From: Alisma plantago-aquatica
Taxonomy: Eukaryota > Streptophyta > Magnoliopsida > Alismatales > Alismataceae
Assembly (NCBI GenBank): GCA_963693085.1
Contig: OY856410.1
Coordinates: 559,725,906-559,789,905, forward strand
Length of the DNA: 64,000 bases
Reading direction: 5' to 3'
Each line of letters opens with the position of its first letter. Position 1 is the first letter of the stretch. Positions 45,430-58,839 of this stretch are shown here, piece by piece. The position numbers were made by a program, and so were the translations under genes. Below the pieces are notes generated by a model that was given only the letters and a program-made list of their open reading frames with translations, did not search any database and was not told the origin of the DNA.

Positions 45430-47164
45430 CTTTTTTTTTGGAAATAGGTAAATAGTATTGCCAAAAGGGTTGTATAGTGAAGCTATATTGTACAAAACAA
45501 GGCATCTTCAATAGACCCTCTAAAACATAAAACACACCATTGGGTTACTATACAAAATCCCAATAGGTTCTCGTATTGGTACTGAGCTTACCGGTAAGCC
45601 CACACGTGGCCTTCACCTTTTGCTGCAAGATCCTAGTTATGTTCTTGATCAGTTCATCATCCCACTTTTCTTTTCTTCTATGGAGTCTTGTATTTCTTTC
45701 CTGCCACACACAAAAACACACAGCAGCAATACAAAGGCTAGGGAATGCCAAAGTCCCTTTATCCTTCCCCTAATTATTAATGATCCAGTTGATGATATCC
45801 ATCAAATTAAGATTATCGGCGCCCCTCCATTCATTCCTAAGGAAAACAATAGTCCAAATCCTTCTGGTGTACCTACAGTTGAAAAATAGGTGGTCCTTCG
45901 ACTCCTCATAATTTCTACAGCGAAGGCAGGTTGGGTTAACAGGAAGGCCCCAATTAATCAGCCTATCTTTAGTAGGAAGCCTTCCCAAGATGGATCTGTA
46001 GAGGCATGTACTCCACTTCAGGCAATGATTCTTTCCCCACACTACCTTGGTCCATTCTGGGCCCGGGTCTGCAACTAAGTTGATCCATGGTTGCTGGTCA
46101 TTGTGCGACCAGTACCCACTGTTATCAACTCAGTACATGTTTTGTACATTTGGGTATAGCAGGCACATTTTCCTCCATATTCTAGAGGCTTTTTTATTGT
46201 CCCGCAGCCTTATGTCTTCCCCATATCTCTGTCTCATCCACGCAGACCATATATTATATGATTGACACAAGAATCTATCAATTCTCTTAATAGTGTTGAT
46301 CCTTTGAAGCTCTTCAGGGTCAACAATCTACAGCCCACCCTTATCAAAAGGTTTTGTAATCTTGTCCCAGGCCATCGCATGGGTTTGCCCCCCCCCAAAT
46401 GAAGTTGGCAGTCAAGCTTCTGAAAATGAGAATAGTCGGGTTGCGGATGTCGCACATGGAAGCCCAAAAGTTGATAAGGCTTTGGAGAACAGTTCTAACC
46501 AACACCAGATGACCAGCCAGGGATATGTTCAGACCGCTCCAGCCTTCAACTTTATCTCTGACCTTGTCTTTGCACATACTAAAGTCTTTAGTTGTTCCTT
46601 TTCCTCCTCCAATGGGTATGCCAAGGTATTTCATGGGCAAGAAACCCCTTTCCTTACCAGCAACAGTTTTCAGCCTTCCTCTCCTAGTGTCACAAGATTT
46701 AGAAAGGAAAATGTGCGATTTAATAGTGTTAATATATAGTCCAACACTTTTCCCAAACATGATGAGTGTTTTATAGAACGCCCTCAATCTCTTGGCATTC
46801 CCCATAGAGAAAAGAAGGACGTCGTCCGCAAAAATAAGGTGTAAGCTCACCTTCACAACTTGCACTTTGAACGGTTTAATCAAGCCTTTGTATTCGGCTT
46901 CCTTTATGAGGAAGGTGAGACCCTCCATAACTAAAGTGCAGAGGAGGAGGGACAAGGGGTCCCCTTGTCTAAGGCAATTTGAAGCTTTAAACATGCCTTC
47001 AGGAGCCCCATTAATCAGAATGGAAAAAGACCATGTTTCCATGCATTGTCTCATGAGATGTATCCATTTATCAGAGAACCCAAACTTGGTCATAATCTTC
47101 CAAAGATAATCCCATATCACATGGACATAAGCCTTGCTAATATCCACCTTCATGCAAGCTTTGG
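45430..47164 (-). mobile_element. 5'-truncated L1-type LINE
   Basis: The insertion is recognised by comparing copy A with copy C, where CAAAGGCTAT is followed directly by ATTTATTATGTAGATTATG. On the plus strand a T-run (45431-45439) marks the poly(A) tail. Coding content is the second half of ORF2. A clean target duplication is not visible. Confidence 0.9.
45548..47153 (-). pseudogene. LINE reverse transcriptase fragment with zinc-binding tail
   Basis: The RT part (47153-46344) shows MKVDISKAYVHVIWDYLW, where Asp of the usual AYD is Val, then LRQGDPLSLLLC and an intact LIFADDVLLFS. A shifted frame carries the C-terminal zinc-binding region at 46042-45770 (CLRCRNYEESKDHLFFNC), and the end is at 45751-45548. 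It belongs to a different LINE family from the one at 9048-16304: the sequences are clearly divergent and it has a normal poly(A) end. Confidence 0.9.
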
Positions 47165-47592
47165 CATTATGTACATTATGAATCTAAGATTATTTTCCTC
47201 TTTTGGAGTCATTTATTATTTTATTTGACATTTTGGGAAAAACACACATCTTCTTTTCCAATTTGAATTAAATGAATTATTATTATGTGAATAATGTAAA
47301 ACTTGACTCCCAAGGAAATTGGGACCCAAGGAACACAATTTTAAATTTGTATTTCACTTTTGGGATTTCTTTTTATGATATATGTCATATGTCCCGTTAG
47401 TGGCTCATTAGTTCAATATTTATCCAATTAAGTCCTTTATCTTCTTATTACCATCCAAATGAATTATGTGACATATTAGATTACATTATTCATGCATTAT
47501 ATTATTAGGATCATACTAACCTCAACTCTGTTTGGTCATACCTAAAAGGTCAAAGTTATAGGGTAGGGTCCAACATCTGGTATGTTACAACA

Positions 47593-48289
47593 CTCCACCC
47601 CTTAAAAAGGATTTTATCCTCAAAATCTATGGATCCAAACATCAACAACCAACTACTCTCCACCCCTTAAAGGGTTCAACCTATCAAGTCAAACTTAACA
47701 ACTTTTTAGAGCTACCCACATCTCTTAGTTGTGAAAGTTTTAGAGATTTATATTATCCATGTATCCATCTAAATGTTGGAACCAACTTAGGATTGAGTTT
47801 TAGGTCCTCATGTATCTAACCTATCAACCCTACATGAACATCCACAAGTCATAGGGTAGGTCAAGCTACACCATTATATCAATCCTAGTCACAAAACTAG
47901 GGTTAGATTCTAATCAACTCATTCTAGAGTTTCTCTTCTTTGTGACTTAGTTTAAGAAAGCATCAGAAAACCAGAGAATATTTGTACATATAGTAGTATA
48001 ATGAAAATAATTTTTGTTGATGAAATACTTTGCGAGTGTAAAACCAACATGCCAGCATAAAAATCAATACGAGAACCAAGTCACAATATTTCCATATGAA
48101 GACTTCTTATTCAACTACCACTTCCTCATACTCATAACTTAATTTCATTTTCAATTCAAACCTTATTATATCCAAAGATCAAATCTAGGGTGAACAAATC
48201 ACCTAGAGGTAATTTAGCAAAGTCAAAGGTTCTAATAGGGAGACAAAATTGAAATAGTCAGATTCCGACTACCATGGGCTCTGATACCA
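47593..48289 (-). other. R internal region, 697 bp, with PPT and PBS
   Basis: The polypurine tract is at 47593-47608 (minus strand TTTTTAAGGGGTGGAG), adjoining LTR A; a second copy, CTTTAAGGGGTGGAGA, is near 47660-47675. The primer site is at 48278-48289 (minus strand TGGTATCAGAGC, initiator Met tRNA), adjoining LTR B. No open frame of note and no gag/pol similarity. Confidence 0.85.
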
Positions 48290-51265
48290 TGTTGTAAAGA
48301 AGTGAAACCACCTCTCTACTAAAAAATTTGAAATATCAAACCTCCAAGCCAAACACACTACAAAGGTATGCTTGGAGTGGGTGTAAAATTTTCAAACTTT
48401 ATTAATGGTATTCGAAACAACCAAACTGTAGTAGTGGAATAAAAACAAGACGATATTCAGTTTATAAAAATGGTAACATCTTAAACTTACATGTAGGGTA
48501 CAACATAAGGATCCATGTAGAGAAAATCTAAACCACCTCAAGATTGTCTCCAAGCTTTAACTTCTCAATCTATGTCCAAGTCAACATGCCTTGTCATCCA
48601 AGTCCTCCACATAGGGTTGGAAGCATACCCCAGCAAGAAGAGAAACAATAGAAGACATCAACAAAGGTTGGTATGTGCATACTAAAAAGCAAATTGAGCA
48701 ATTTATAAAGAATAAGGGACATCAAAATAAAAGGCTTACCATGCAAGAGATAAGGACTACCCAACTGGGCATAAAAGAAAAGAATCATCATCATAAAAGA
48801 AGATAATTTCCATAATCAAAAGAATAAAGATTGTTCCACATAAGCACATATCAAGATTTCAGCACATAACCTGTCAAGATTTTTGGGCACATAACCTATC
48901 ATCAATTTGGGCACATAACCCATCTTAAACATCATCAACCTACATGCATGTGAGACAAACATAGTCTTAGAACGATATAAACACAATTGGCTGCCAACCC
49001 TCATAAAGTTGAATCCTGATAGAGAAAGGAATATTGCCAATCTCCCAAATATATATAAAATGGGCCACCCCTCATAAAGTTGAAAACCCTGGGTATGAGG
49101 TTCCTTTCTGTCCCAAAAGAGCAGGAAATATCACATCTGGTAGCCAAGAAATAACACACCTGACATAACCAAAACCAATGCAATTACACTGCTCTAGTGC
49201 TACTGAATCACATAGCATGTTAAATGTAGAGGCAAGTAGAAAGTATAGTCAAATTTATACAATGTTGCCGTATCACACAATGGACAACACACACATATAA
49301 ACATCCACTTCAAAGTGGGCACATATCATAATATAAGACCAACATGCACCAAGGCACAAGACAAGAGTCAAAATGATATCCAAGATTACCACAAACAAGA
49401 TAGTTCACAAGAACCATGGTATCAAAGATAAGAGCAATGTGTATAGCCTATTGTCCATAGGACCAAGAGGAAGAATAATATAGGTGAATTACTCAATATA
49501 GAATAATAGGGGATACAACATACATCAACTTCAGAGTCTGCTCTACCAAATCCAAGTCTAGGTTCCATCCTAGGCCTCCAAAGAATCTAAGATGCATATA
49601 TGTGGAATTAGGGTTAGGCTTCCATTAAATATTCAAAACCCTAAAAACACCTTTTTATAAATATGTGAATTAGGTTATGAAAATGATTCCATATTTTAGT
49701 TTATGTTATTAGGAGTTCAAAACATATTTTGTTATATTTTTCTGACTTATAAATATTTAGTTATGAATTATACAAATTATTATCTTATTTAATTAGATCC
49801 ATTAAAATCACCTCTTTAAAACATCAGATTTAGGAAACAAAACCAACCATTAGAAAACCCCTATTTTTCTGATTCCAACGACTATTTTTACATATTTTTT
49901 GGATCAGTGAATGAATTATTATGAATTCTTCAAGATTCGACAAATCACAAAATTCCACTTGGCAAAATCTTTGAGAAAGAGGAAAAGAGAGGGAGAGAGT
50001 GGATCAGGCATTTGAGTTGGCCCAGTCAGGTCTGGCCAACTCGACGGCCACTCAAACACATTACAGGCACACCGAGAAACAATAATACCATGCGAAATTA
50101 CCAAAATGCCCATGGAAAACAAATTCATCAGTGATCGTGTGTGGGGGCAAAAATGAGAATCTAGCCTACATATTCTCCTTCCTCACCTGGCCAAGCCATG
50201 GCTGTGAGCGAGTAGAAGCCACATTGACCAGAAATTGGGGGGAAAGGGAAGTCGAGCCCATGACGAGAAATAACTACACCAATCGGCCGAAAACACCACA
50301 ACAAAGTTGACGACGGGGGAACCAAGACAGTCGTGGGCCAAAACATAAGGTATCACAAAATATTTCAATGTCTATGAAGAAGAAGACTAGAAGAGGGAAA
50401 GCTCCTGCACATCGGTATTGGATAAATTGATGCTACACAAAGCTTCCAAGGGGTTGAAGAAATTGTTCGACACCATCCAAAAAGGAAACTCACGCTAGGG
50501 TAGTACCGGCGAGATCCCCCAACTAAACCTCAGTGAGCTTATGCAAGATGTTGGTAATGATATCGACAAGTACAAGGGTGGTTTTAGAGATCTACTTATA
50601 GACAATGAAGCACCGAGCAAATAGGAAGGCCAGTGGAGTCAGAAAATGGGGAAGCTGAGATCCTTCTTCACTGAATCATATAAAGAAGTGACCAAACCCT
50701 TGAAAAGTTAGGCTTAATCAATCCGGAAAGGTACGAGGATTATGGAGGAAGGATCAAAAAAGGAAATCAAGGAAAGGAAAGAGAGATCATGATGGGGGAA
50801 ACTCAGAATCACTTTAGTGCCAAAAAATGAAATAACTAGAGGAAGAAGAAAAGTGATGGTCGTACGATCAAAAGCCAATGGTCCACATTAAATCTGAATC
50901 CAAAGAAAACCCACATGACAGCAGGCATAGCCGACTTTAGGAAATCTGAGAAAAATAAATGTGACAAGGAAATAACCAATTTGATTAAAGTGGATATACA
51001 CATTATTTCCTTTTTTTCTTTTCTTTAATAGAGGGTTTAAACATTAACCAAATTATATGAAATTTTGCACTAAGACTAAATTAGACATGTAGATTCTGAA
51101 CATGAAGTTAGATTTTCTTTTTGAAAACTTTTATTGTGTTAAATAAATCGATTCTCATTTTCTCTTTCCTCCTTCATTAATGGCATTAGGATTATCCAAA
51201 TTTTATCAAACTTGACCCACAAGTCATATTTAATGTGTTGGTTACAAATTTTCCATCAATTTTAC
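48290..51265 (-). mobile_element. R LTR copy B, end deleted
   Basis: 2976 bp, matching copy A up to CATCAATTTTAC at about 45310. The remaining ~550 bp of LTR, the polypurine tract and the first part of the internal region are missing, replaced by one arm of a perfect inverted repeat. Confidence 0.85.
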
Positions 51266-51389
51266 AAAAATTATCGTCATTATACTACTATATGCACAAA
51301 AATTCTCTTCATTGTGACTTAGTTTAAGAAAACATCAAAAAACTAGAGAATTTTTGTGCATATAGTAGTATAATGACGATAATTTTTGT
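51264..51389. repeat. 45-bp perfect inverted repeat at a deletion junction
   Basis: Arms 51264-51308 and 51345-51389 are exact reverse complements around a 36-bp loop. The right arm matches resident internal sequence (compare about 47963-48007). The left arm has no counterpart in the other copies, so it is a templated inverted duplication. Confidence 0.95.
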
Positions 51390-51662
51390 TGATGAAATAC
51401 TTTGCGACTGTAAAACCAACATGCCGGCATAAAAATCAATATGAGAACCAAGTCACAATATTTCCATATGAAGACTTCTTATTCAACTACCACATCCTCA
51501 TACTCATAACCAAATTTCATCCTCAATTCAAACCTTATTGCATCCAAAGATCAAATCTAGGGTGAAGAACTCACCTAGAGGTAAATTAGCAAAGTCAAAG
51601 GTTCTAATAGGGAGATAAAGTTGAAATAGTCAGGTTTCGACTACCATGGACTCTGATACCAA
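51390..51662 (-). other. Remainder of R internal region between LTRs B and C
   Basis: Corresponds to about 48008-48289, with the primer site at 51651-51662 changed at one position. Non-coding. Confidence 0.85.
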
Positions 51663-53399
51663 GTTGTAAAGAAGTGAAACCACCTCTCTACTAAAAATTT
51701 GAAATATCAAACCTCCAATCCAAACATACTACAAAGGTATGCTTGGAGTGGGTGTAAAATTTTCAAACTTTATTAATTGTATTCAAAACAACCAAACTGT
51801 ATAAGTGGAATAAAAACATTACTATATTCAATTTATAAAACATGGTAACATCTTAAACTTACATGTAGGTTACAACATAAGGATCCATGTAGAGGAAATA
51901 TAAACCACCTCAAGATTGTCTCCAAGATTTAACTTCTCAATCTATGTCCAAGTCAACATGCCCTGTCATCCAAGTCCTCCGCCTAGGGTTGGAAGCATAC
52001 CCCAACAAGAAGACAAACAATAGAAGACATCAACAAAGGTTGGTATGTGCATACTAAAAAGCAAATTGAGCCATTTATAAAGAATAAGGGACATCAAAAT
52101 AAAAGGCTTCCCATGTAAGAGATAAGGACTACCCAATCGGGCATAAAAGAAAAGAATCATCATCATCATCATATAAGAAAATACTTTCCATAATCAAAAC
52201 AATAAAGATTGTGCCACATAAGCACATATCAAGATTTGGTCACATAACCCATCAAGATTTTTGGGTACATAACCCATCATCAATTTGGGCACATAACCCA
52301 TCTTAAACATCGTCAACCTGCATTCATGTGAGATAAGCATAGCCCTAGAACAATAAAAACACAATTGGCAGCCAACCCTCATAAAGTTGAAACCTGATAG
52401 AGAAAGGAATATTACCAATTTCCCAAATATATATAAAATGGGCCAACCCTCGTAAAGTTGAAAACCCTGGGTACGAGGTTCCTTTCCATCACAAAAGAGC
52501 AAGAAATATCACATCTGCTTGACATGAAATAACACATATGTCATAAAGAAAACTAATGAAATTACACTACTCTAGTGCTACTGAATCACATAGCATGTTA
52601 ACTGTAGAGGCAAGTAGAAAGTATAGTCAAATTTATACAATGTTGCCATATCACACAATGGACAACACAAACATATAAACATCCACTTCAAAGTGGGCAC
52701 ATATCATAATATAAGACCAACATGCACCAAGGAGCAAGACAAGAGTCAAGAGAATATCCAAGATTACGACAAACAAGATAGTTCACAAGAACCATGATAT
52801 CAAACCAAGAAAAAGAGTAATATAGGTGAATTGCTCAACATAGAATAAAAGGGGATACAACTTACCTCAACATCACAGTCTACTCTACCCAAAGCCAAGT
52901 CTAGGTCCAAGCCTAGGCCTCCAAAGAACCTATGATGCATATATGTGGAATTAGGGTTAGGTTTCCATTATATATTCAAAACCCTAAAAACACATTTTTA
53001 TCATTATGTAAATTAGGTTATGAAAACTATTCCATATTTTAGTTTATGTTATTAGGAGTTCAAAACATATTTTAGTATATTTTTTTTACTTATAAATATT
53101 TAGTTATGAATTATACAAGTTATTATCTTATTTAATTATATCCATTAAAATCACCTATTTAAAACATCAGATTCAGGCAACAAGACCAACACCATTAGAA
53201 ATCCCTTATTTTTCTGAATCCAACAACTATTTTTACATATTTTTTAGATCAGTGAATGTATTATTATTAATTTTTCAAAATTTGAGAAATCACAAAATTC
53301 CACATGGCAAAATCTTTGAGAAAGAGGAAAAGAGAGGGAGAGAGTGGATCGGGCGTCTGAGTTGGCCGATCAGGGCCGGGCAACTCGACGACCACTCAA

Positions 53400-53404
53400 A
53401 CACA
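53400..53404. repeat. Target site duplication, left
   Basis: ACACA, identical to 62427-62431 on the other side of the C1 element. The uninterrupted host sequence is seen in R copies A and B. Confidence 0.9.
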
Positions 53405-55605
53405 TGTTGGGTTTTATGGGAGATAGAGAAGGCAACGGAAACAAAAAAATATCTTCTCCCAAACCCAGAATAAAGGAAACGCGTCAACGTCTATACAATA
53501 GGAAGGATGGTTTGTAGATGCATACCTTGTCTTGAGGCTTGCTCGACGACTTGACCTTGCGGCTTGCGTGGTCTTCACCTCCGATCTTGGATGGTGTCTA
53601 TGCAGCTCCTGGTCTCACCGAGACTGTCGGGATTGACAGCTGTCCTCCGAGCAGCAGAAGTCTCCTGCCTCTGAAGTAGTCCACACGGACCACCGGGAAC
53701 TCTGATCTCCTTATCTCACAAGGAATCAGAAGGGGTCGCACCCTCCTGTTGGCGTACTAGTCACGACACACTCTCCTGCCACCAGTCGCTTTCTATAGTT
53801 GTCTTTCCCTTGTTGTGCCTCCCTTATCGGGTAGCACTTGCTCGACCTCTCTCTTGGTTACCAAAACCAGAGAGAATGACAACTTTACAGAGCAACTGGT
53901 GCACTGAGTTGTGTACCAGAGAAGCCCCCACTACCCCTATATATATAGGAGGGTCATGGGACAGGGTTCTCTACCCCAGGCAATGCGGGATTAATGCAGG
54001 AGTAGAAGGGTTCGAGATTTTCCACAAAACAACCCACTGTGCCACCTGAATCGATCGTTTCAACCCTGAAACGATCATTTGGTGATCTCAACCGATCGGT
54101 TCACACCTGAACCGATCGTTTGGGACACCTGAGCCGATCGGTTCATCACATGAGCTGATCGGTTCGTGGTCCTGGTCCAACTCAAATTGACTTTCAAATT
54201 TGTCTCTGATTAATCAAATATTAAACCTTGTCCAAATCGAATTTGTACAAGTGAAACAAATTGTATTTGCAAAATAGTCTTCTGACTTTCCAAACGATCT
54301 TGGTTGGACCATTTGAGCCGATCGGTTCAACACTTGAACCGGTCAGTTCAGCCTATCATGAGATGATCAGTTCACCAACCTGAGCCGATCGTTTCATCAC
54401 ATGAGCCGATTGGTTGGGGCAGCAAATTTGTGCAAATCAGTCAATTGCAGTTTCAATCAATCTGATACTCTAACCAATCGGTCCAACACCTTGAACACTA
54501 TGATATTGAGCTATCAATTGATTGCGTGTTTAATTGAACTACTAAACTCCTTTAGTAATCAGTCTAAACATGGTTTGTGGATAAACTCCTCTTCCAGGTT
54601 AAATCCTATGTGTGTGACCCTGTAGGTCCATTTCACGTTGGCAGTGAAAGTCCATAACACTTATGACTTTACAAGGAAAGAGCGGTGCCTAGTCACACAT
54701 CAGTGCTACCCAAGTGAAATAGAAAGTTAGAGAACAACTTTCAATCCTACAATCTGTGAATTGTGTTACATCGAATGTATAATTCCTTTGTCCCTGATAT
54801 CTCGAATGAACTCAAGGCATGGAACAATCATCATGTCAATGTTCATTCACTTTCTTGATCTCAGAGTAGATTGGAGGAGATATGTATGACATTAATATCA
54901 CATATTGATTCACACATGCGTGTGCATGCCTATCACAATCCTACTCATCAAGTGGCCATGGATATCAAACTCCCTCAAGAGGGACAAATCCCATATCTAT
55001 CACTCACCCCTCAAAATCCCCATGTGTCAAAGCCACCCAATCCTCACCTTTATAACAACCCATGTTTCAAGAATGTGTTTGATGATGTCAAAGTGTACCC
55101 AACGACATGTGTTGAGTGTAGTGATTTTAGGTCTAAGAATCACATTCACCACCATCACTGTGAGAACTGACTGTGACTACCATGTCATGGTTCCATGTAT
55201 CAAACTCACAGTGGGTCTATCCGGTAAACTTGTTCTCTAACAAGTACCTATGTGTTTGGTTTGATATCTCCATATCATGACTAATGAGATTTTGTCATCA
55301 ACCAACACCACAATCTAGTCTTGTGTGTCATTGTTGTCTAACTTCCTTCCACAATGACATCCGACTAGGGACATAATAAGAATGTACAAACTCTTAGCAT
55401 CTGTATGATCTCATCGTTCAGGTCCTCAACCTAAAAGCATACGTCATTGAGTATTGTCATTCTCTAGACATTCAATCTATTCTATCATTATCTCATATGA
55501 CTGAACTAGAAAGAATTAGAAGCTTGCCTTTGATCTTTATCAAATCAATCTTAATGTATCCCACCAATCATCCCATGATTGGCTCTCAGGGCATACATAC
55601 CAACA
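53405..55605 (-). mobile_element. C1 3' LTR
   Basis: 2201 bp. TATA-like CCTATATATATAGG near 53935-53948 and CCGATCGG cluster at 54045-54420. The long plus-strand frames inside it recur in every C1 LTR with indels, so they are not genes. Confidence 0.92.
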
Positions 55606-55621
55606 GACTCCCACTTGCACT
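55606..55621 (-). other. C1 polypurine tract
   Basis: The minus strand reads AGTGCAAGTGGGAGTC, ending at the LTR border. AAGTGGGAG is a common copia tract. Confidence 0.85.
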
Positions 55622-57984
55622 GCGAGCCAATCACCCTTGAATCATATTCATAGTGATCTTCAAACATGTCCCACATGTCATTGTACTCTAGTGATAACAT
55701 AGTGAGTTATGGCAACACCTTGCCAAAGTCGGTATTAATTGCATGTCTCTCATCTATTCGTTGTACGTCATATGTATGAGACGGAGCTTCAGTAATATGC
55801 GATCTAGTATTCCTTTGCTAACCTTTAGCCACATTGCATGACTAAGTACTCCTAACTTTTCATCAATGACCGGAATAGTTATAAGTTCATCTTATGAACT
55901 TCGAGATCCATATAGTATCTACTGTTGTTCTCTAACACATGGATACTCGGCTTTCCGTTTATACAACTTTTATTGGAACGTTTCCAATTATCAACAAACA
56001 TTCACTTTTTTTATCCCATATATATATTGTGATTAATTCTATGTCCTTTTCGGAAGTTTGCATCGGTGTAACTCTTTACAGTGAACCCTTCCTTATTTCC
56101 ATATAACTAGTACTTCTCAAGTACTTATCAAGTTCTTATGGTAGTACAGTAACCCTTATTGGAACTAGAAAGACATCCACTCGTCATGTCCCACATACGA
56201 GTTATCAGGATGAGTATATCATATTGTCATGTCCTACATACAAGATGAATACCTTTTGTTCTTGCCATGTCCATACATGCAAGATAATGGGATGATTACA
56301 TGATAGATCCATATCTATTCTTAGTGTTACCATTCTTCAAAAGAATTGGACACTTGGTCTTGGGATACCAACTCCATTTAACATGGACAAGTTTTCTCCC
56401 ACTGAATCTATGCACACTAAACCCTTTAGTATAGATTGCCAATGTATGCTCTCTCTTTTTAGGTCAAGAGGTTTTCTAGAACTATCTCTATAGATCTCTA
56501 TTCCTATCACATAGGAAACATCTCTATCTTCCTTAAAGATAATTTCCACTTCAGATTTCCATTCTAGAACATTTCCATTTCACATCAACATGTGGAATGT
56601 GAATACGCTCCCACTAAAACACATATCCCTTCTTTATCTTTGACACATCAGTCAAACTCTTTGACTATATTATCAAAGTAAAGATTCAGCTATGAGTTTC
56701 TTATACTTAATCAATCACATTGATTAGTCCATTGTAACTTATAGACTTCATTTTCATTAATGGATTCATAAACCTTATAGGTTGTGTCACGTACACATCC
56801 TTGTTTTATTCCTCATAGGAATGCGGTTTTAGTATCCATAATGCCAAATGTCTCATTCATTAAGTTGCAACCAACAAGCATCATCCTTCTCAAAATGTTA
56901 TCCATGTGTCTTAACATTTAAGACTCATTTGCACTTATGGATTTTATCCCAATGGGTGCTACCATCAAGGTCACACCTTATGGTACACATGGAAGTCATT
57001 TAGGATGTAATGGTCATAAACCATAACTCAAGATTCGGTTCCTCATATTCATCTAGATATTTGACTCATCACATGACCAACTCATCACATAGATAATCGA
57101 GGTGTGTCTGTCAAGGATTAAGAACTCACAACTCCTTGTGATTCTTAATGTCCTTTATTAGTGTGGGGTATTCTTTATTTAAGAAGAAATTAGTTATTTG
57201 ATAATCATCCTATAACTCTTTAGAGTATGACTCCTTCTTGATTTAGACATCAACATGCCTTAATCACGAGCTCACTATGATACACTATCATAATCACTCT
57301 TAAGGATCTCAAACATTTGGTTCAAGTATTTCATTCATTGATCTTATCAAGAATTAACACTTTACCAAATTCATACTTCATCTATGATATTCTTGAACAC
57401 TTCAAGATATTCATATTGGTGTTTCTCTAAACACCATTTGAAGTATTAGCATTAACTCTAATAGGTATGTAAATACATCTCATGTATCATACTTAATAGG
57501 ATAATCTTTCTCCCACTACCATTAGTGAAGATTGATTAATCATGCCCAAGAGATTCATGTCTCTTACTAGTTCTCTAACCAAAAGAGTCTATCTTATCCA
57601 TCATATGGAAACTAGAAATGAATTTCTCATGATTTATGCTAATTTAATTATTTGACTTATCAATAACTTTTAGGTGTCATTTTATCTTATGCATACCAAG
57701 TACCACAAGATAAACAAGGCATTGCCATAAAGATCATATCTTTTGAAACATCAACTTTATTAATTGCAATCATTGTCATACAATATGCAAAAATTAAAGT
57801 GTTTCTATCTATTGGCAAATATGAAATAACAGTTCATAACTCTATTACATGCCTTCAAGGATGAAAATAAGCTAAAGTACTCCTATCTATGGCGGCAACA
57901 CTTGCCCCATGTATTGAGTGCTTTACATTTTATATCTTGGTATCATATACCTCAAAAATGTTACAAGTTTATTTCACGACACCT
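55622..57984 (-). other. C1 internal non-coding stretch where pol would be
   Basis: About 2.4 kb, AT-rich, with stops in all frames and no open frame above ~70 codons. None of the copia landmarks (DTGC/DSGC, HHCC, YVDD, TDAD) was found on either strand. Confidence 0.75.
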
Positions 57985-58839
57985 TCAGGTGGAGACGTCT
58001 ATCACCTTCTTCTTCTTTAGTTCTTCCAGATAGAGTGGACAATTCCTTTTCCAATGTCCTGGCTTTTGACAATGGTGGCAATTGCCTCTCTTGGTCACGC
58101 CTCCCTTGGCCTTGAGAGCTGAAGACGCCTTGGGCTCCTGGCTAGCATCAGAACCTTTCTTAGCCTTGCCCTTGCCCTTGCGCTTGGACTTGCCTTTCAT
58201 GCTGCTGATCATCATCACAAATTTAGGCTTGTCCTTCTTCATCTGTGTCTCGGTTGTCCTCAACATGCCCAAAAACTTTGTCAACGGCTTGTCAAAGTTG
58301 TTCATGTTGTAGTTCATCACAAACTGACTGTATGATTCTGGCAATGATTGCAGTATCACATCAGTAGCCAACTCTTGGCTCAGGGGAAATCCCAGTCTCG
58401 TCAGGTTCTCCACATACCCAATCATCTTGAGCATGTGAGGACCAACTGGATCTCCTTCTGTCATGACGCACTTGAACAACACCCTGGAGACATCATATCT
58501 CTCTTGTCGTGCTTGATCTTCATACATGTTCTTGAGATGCTGAATCATCTCAATGATAGCCATGTTCTCATGTTGTCTCAGCAACTCGTGGTTCATGGAG
58601 CACAACATAAAGCACTTTTCAACAATGGCATCATCAGAATGCTTCTTATAAGCATCCCTTTCTGCCTTTAGTGTGGTAGGAGCATGTTCCTCTGGAACTG
58701 GAGTATCCAGGACATAGAGCTTTCACTCTTGAGTGAGACCAATTCTCAATGTCCTAAACCAGTCGTGGAAGTTAGTCCCATTCAGCTTGTTCTTCTCAAG
58801 GAGTGATCGCAATGAAAAGTGATTGTTGTTTGTTGTCAT
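57985..58839 (-). pseudogene. gag: C1 gag, one premature stop
   Basis: ATG at 58839 (MTTNNNHFSLRSLLEKNKLNG, with NFHDWFRTLRIGL) opens a 284-residue frame to the stop at 57985. It is interrupted only by a TGA at codon 39 (58725-58723), just before KLYVLDTP. A copia gag (UBN2-type) body follows (DVILQSLPESYSQFVMNYNM). A Lys/Gly-rich linker leads to a CCHC zinc knuckle, CHHCQKPGHWKRNC, near residue 260, and the end KKKKVIDVST. Gag alone would allow packaging of the element's RNA. The single stop may be a recent lesion. Downstream an ordinary copia pol would begin within a few codons; here it does not. Confidence 0.9.

Larger units (their letters stand above)
42293..47592 (-). mobile_element. R LTR copy A (3' LTR), with LINE insertion
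   Basis: 5300 bp including a ~1735-bp LINE fragment; ~3565 bp without it. It ends GGTATGTTACAACA at 47592. Minus-strand open frames such as 44043-44486 recur in the other copies in disrupted form. They show no known domain and are treated as non-coding. Confidence 0.85.
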
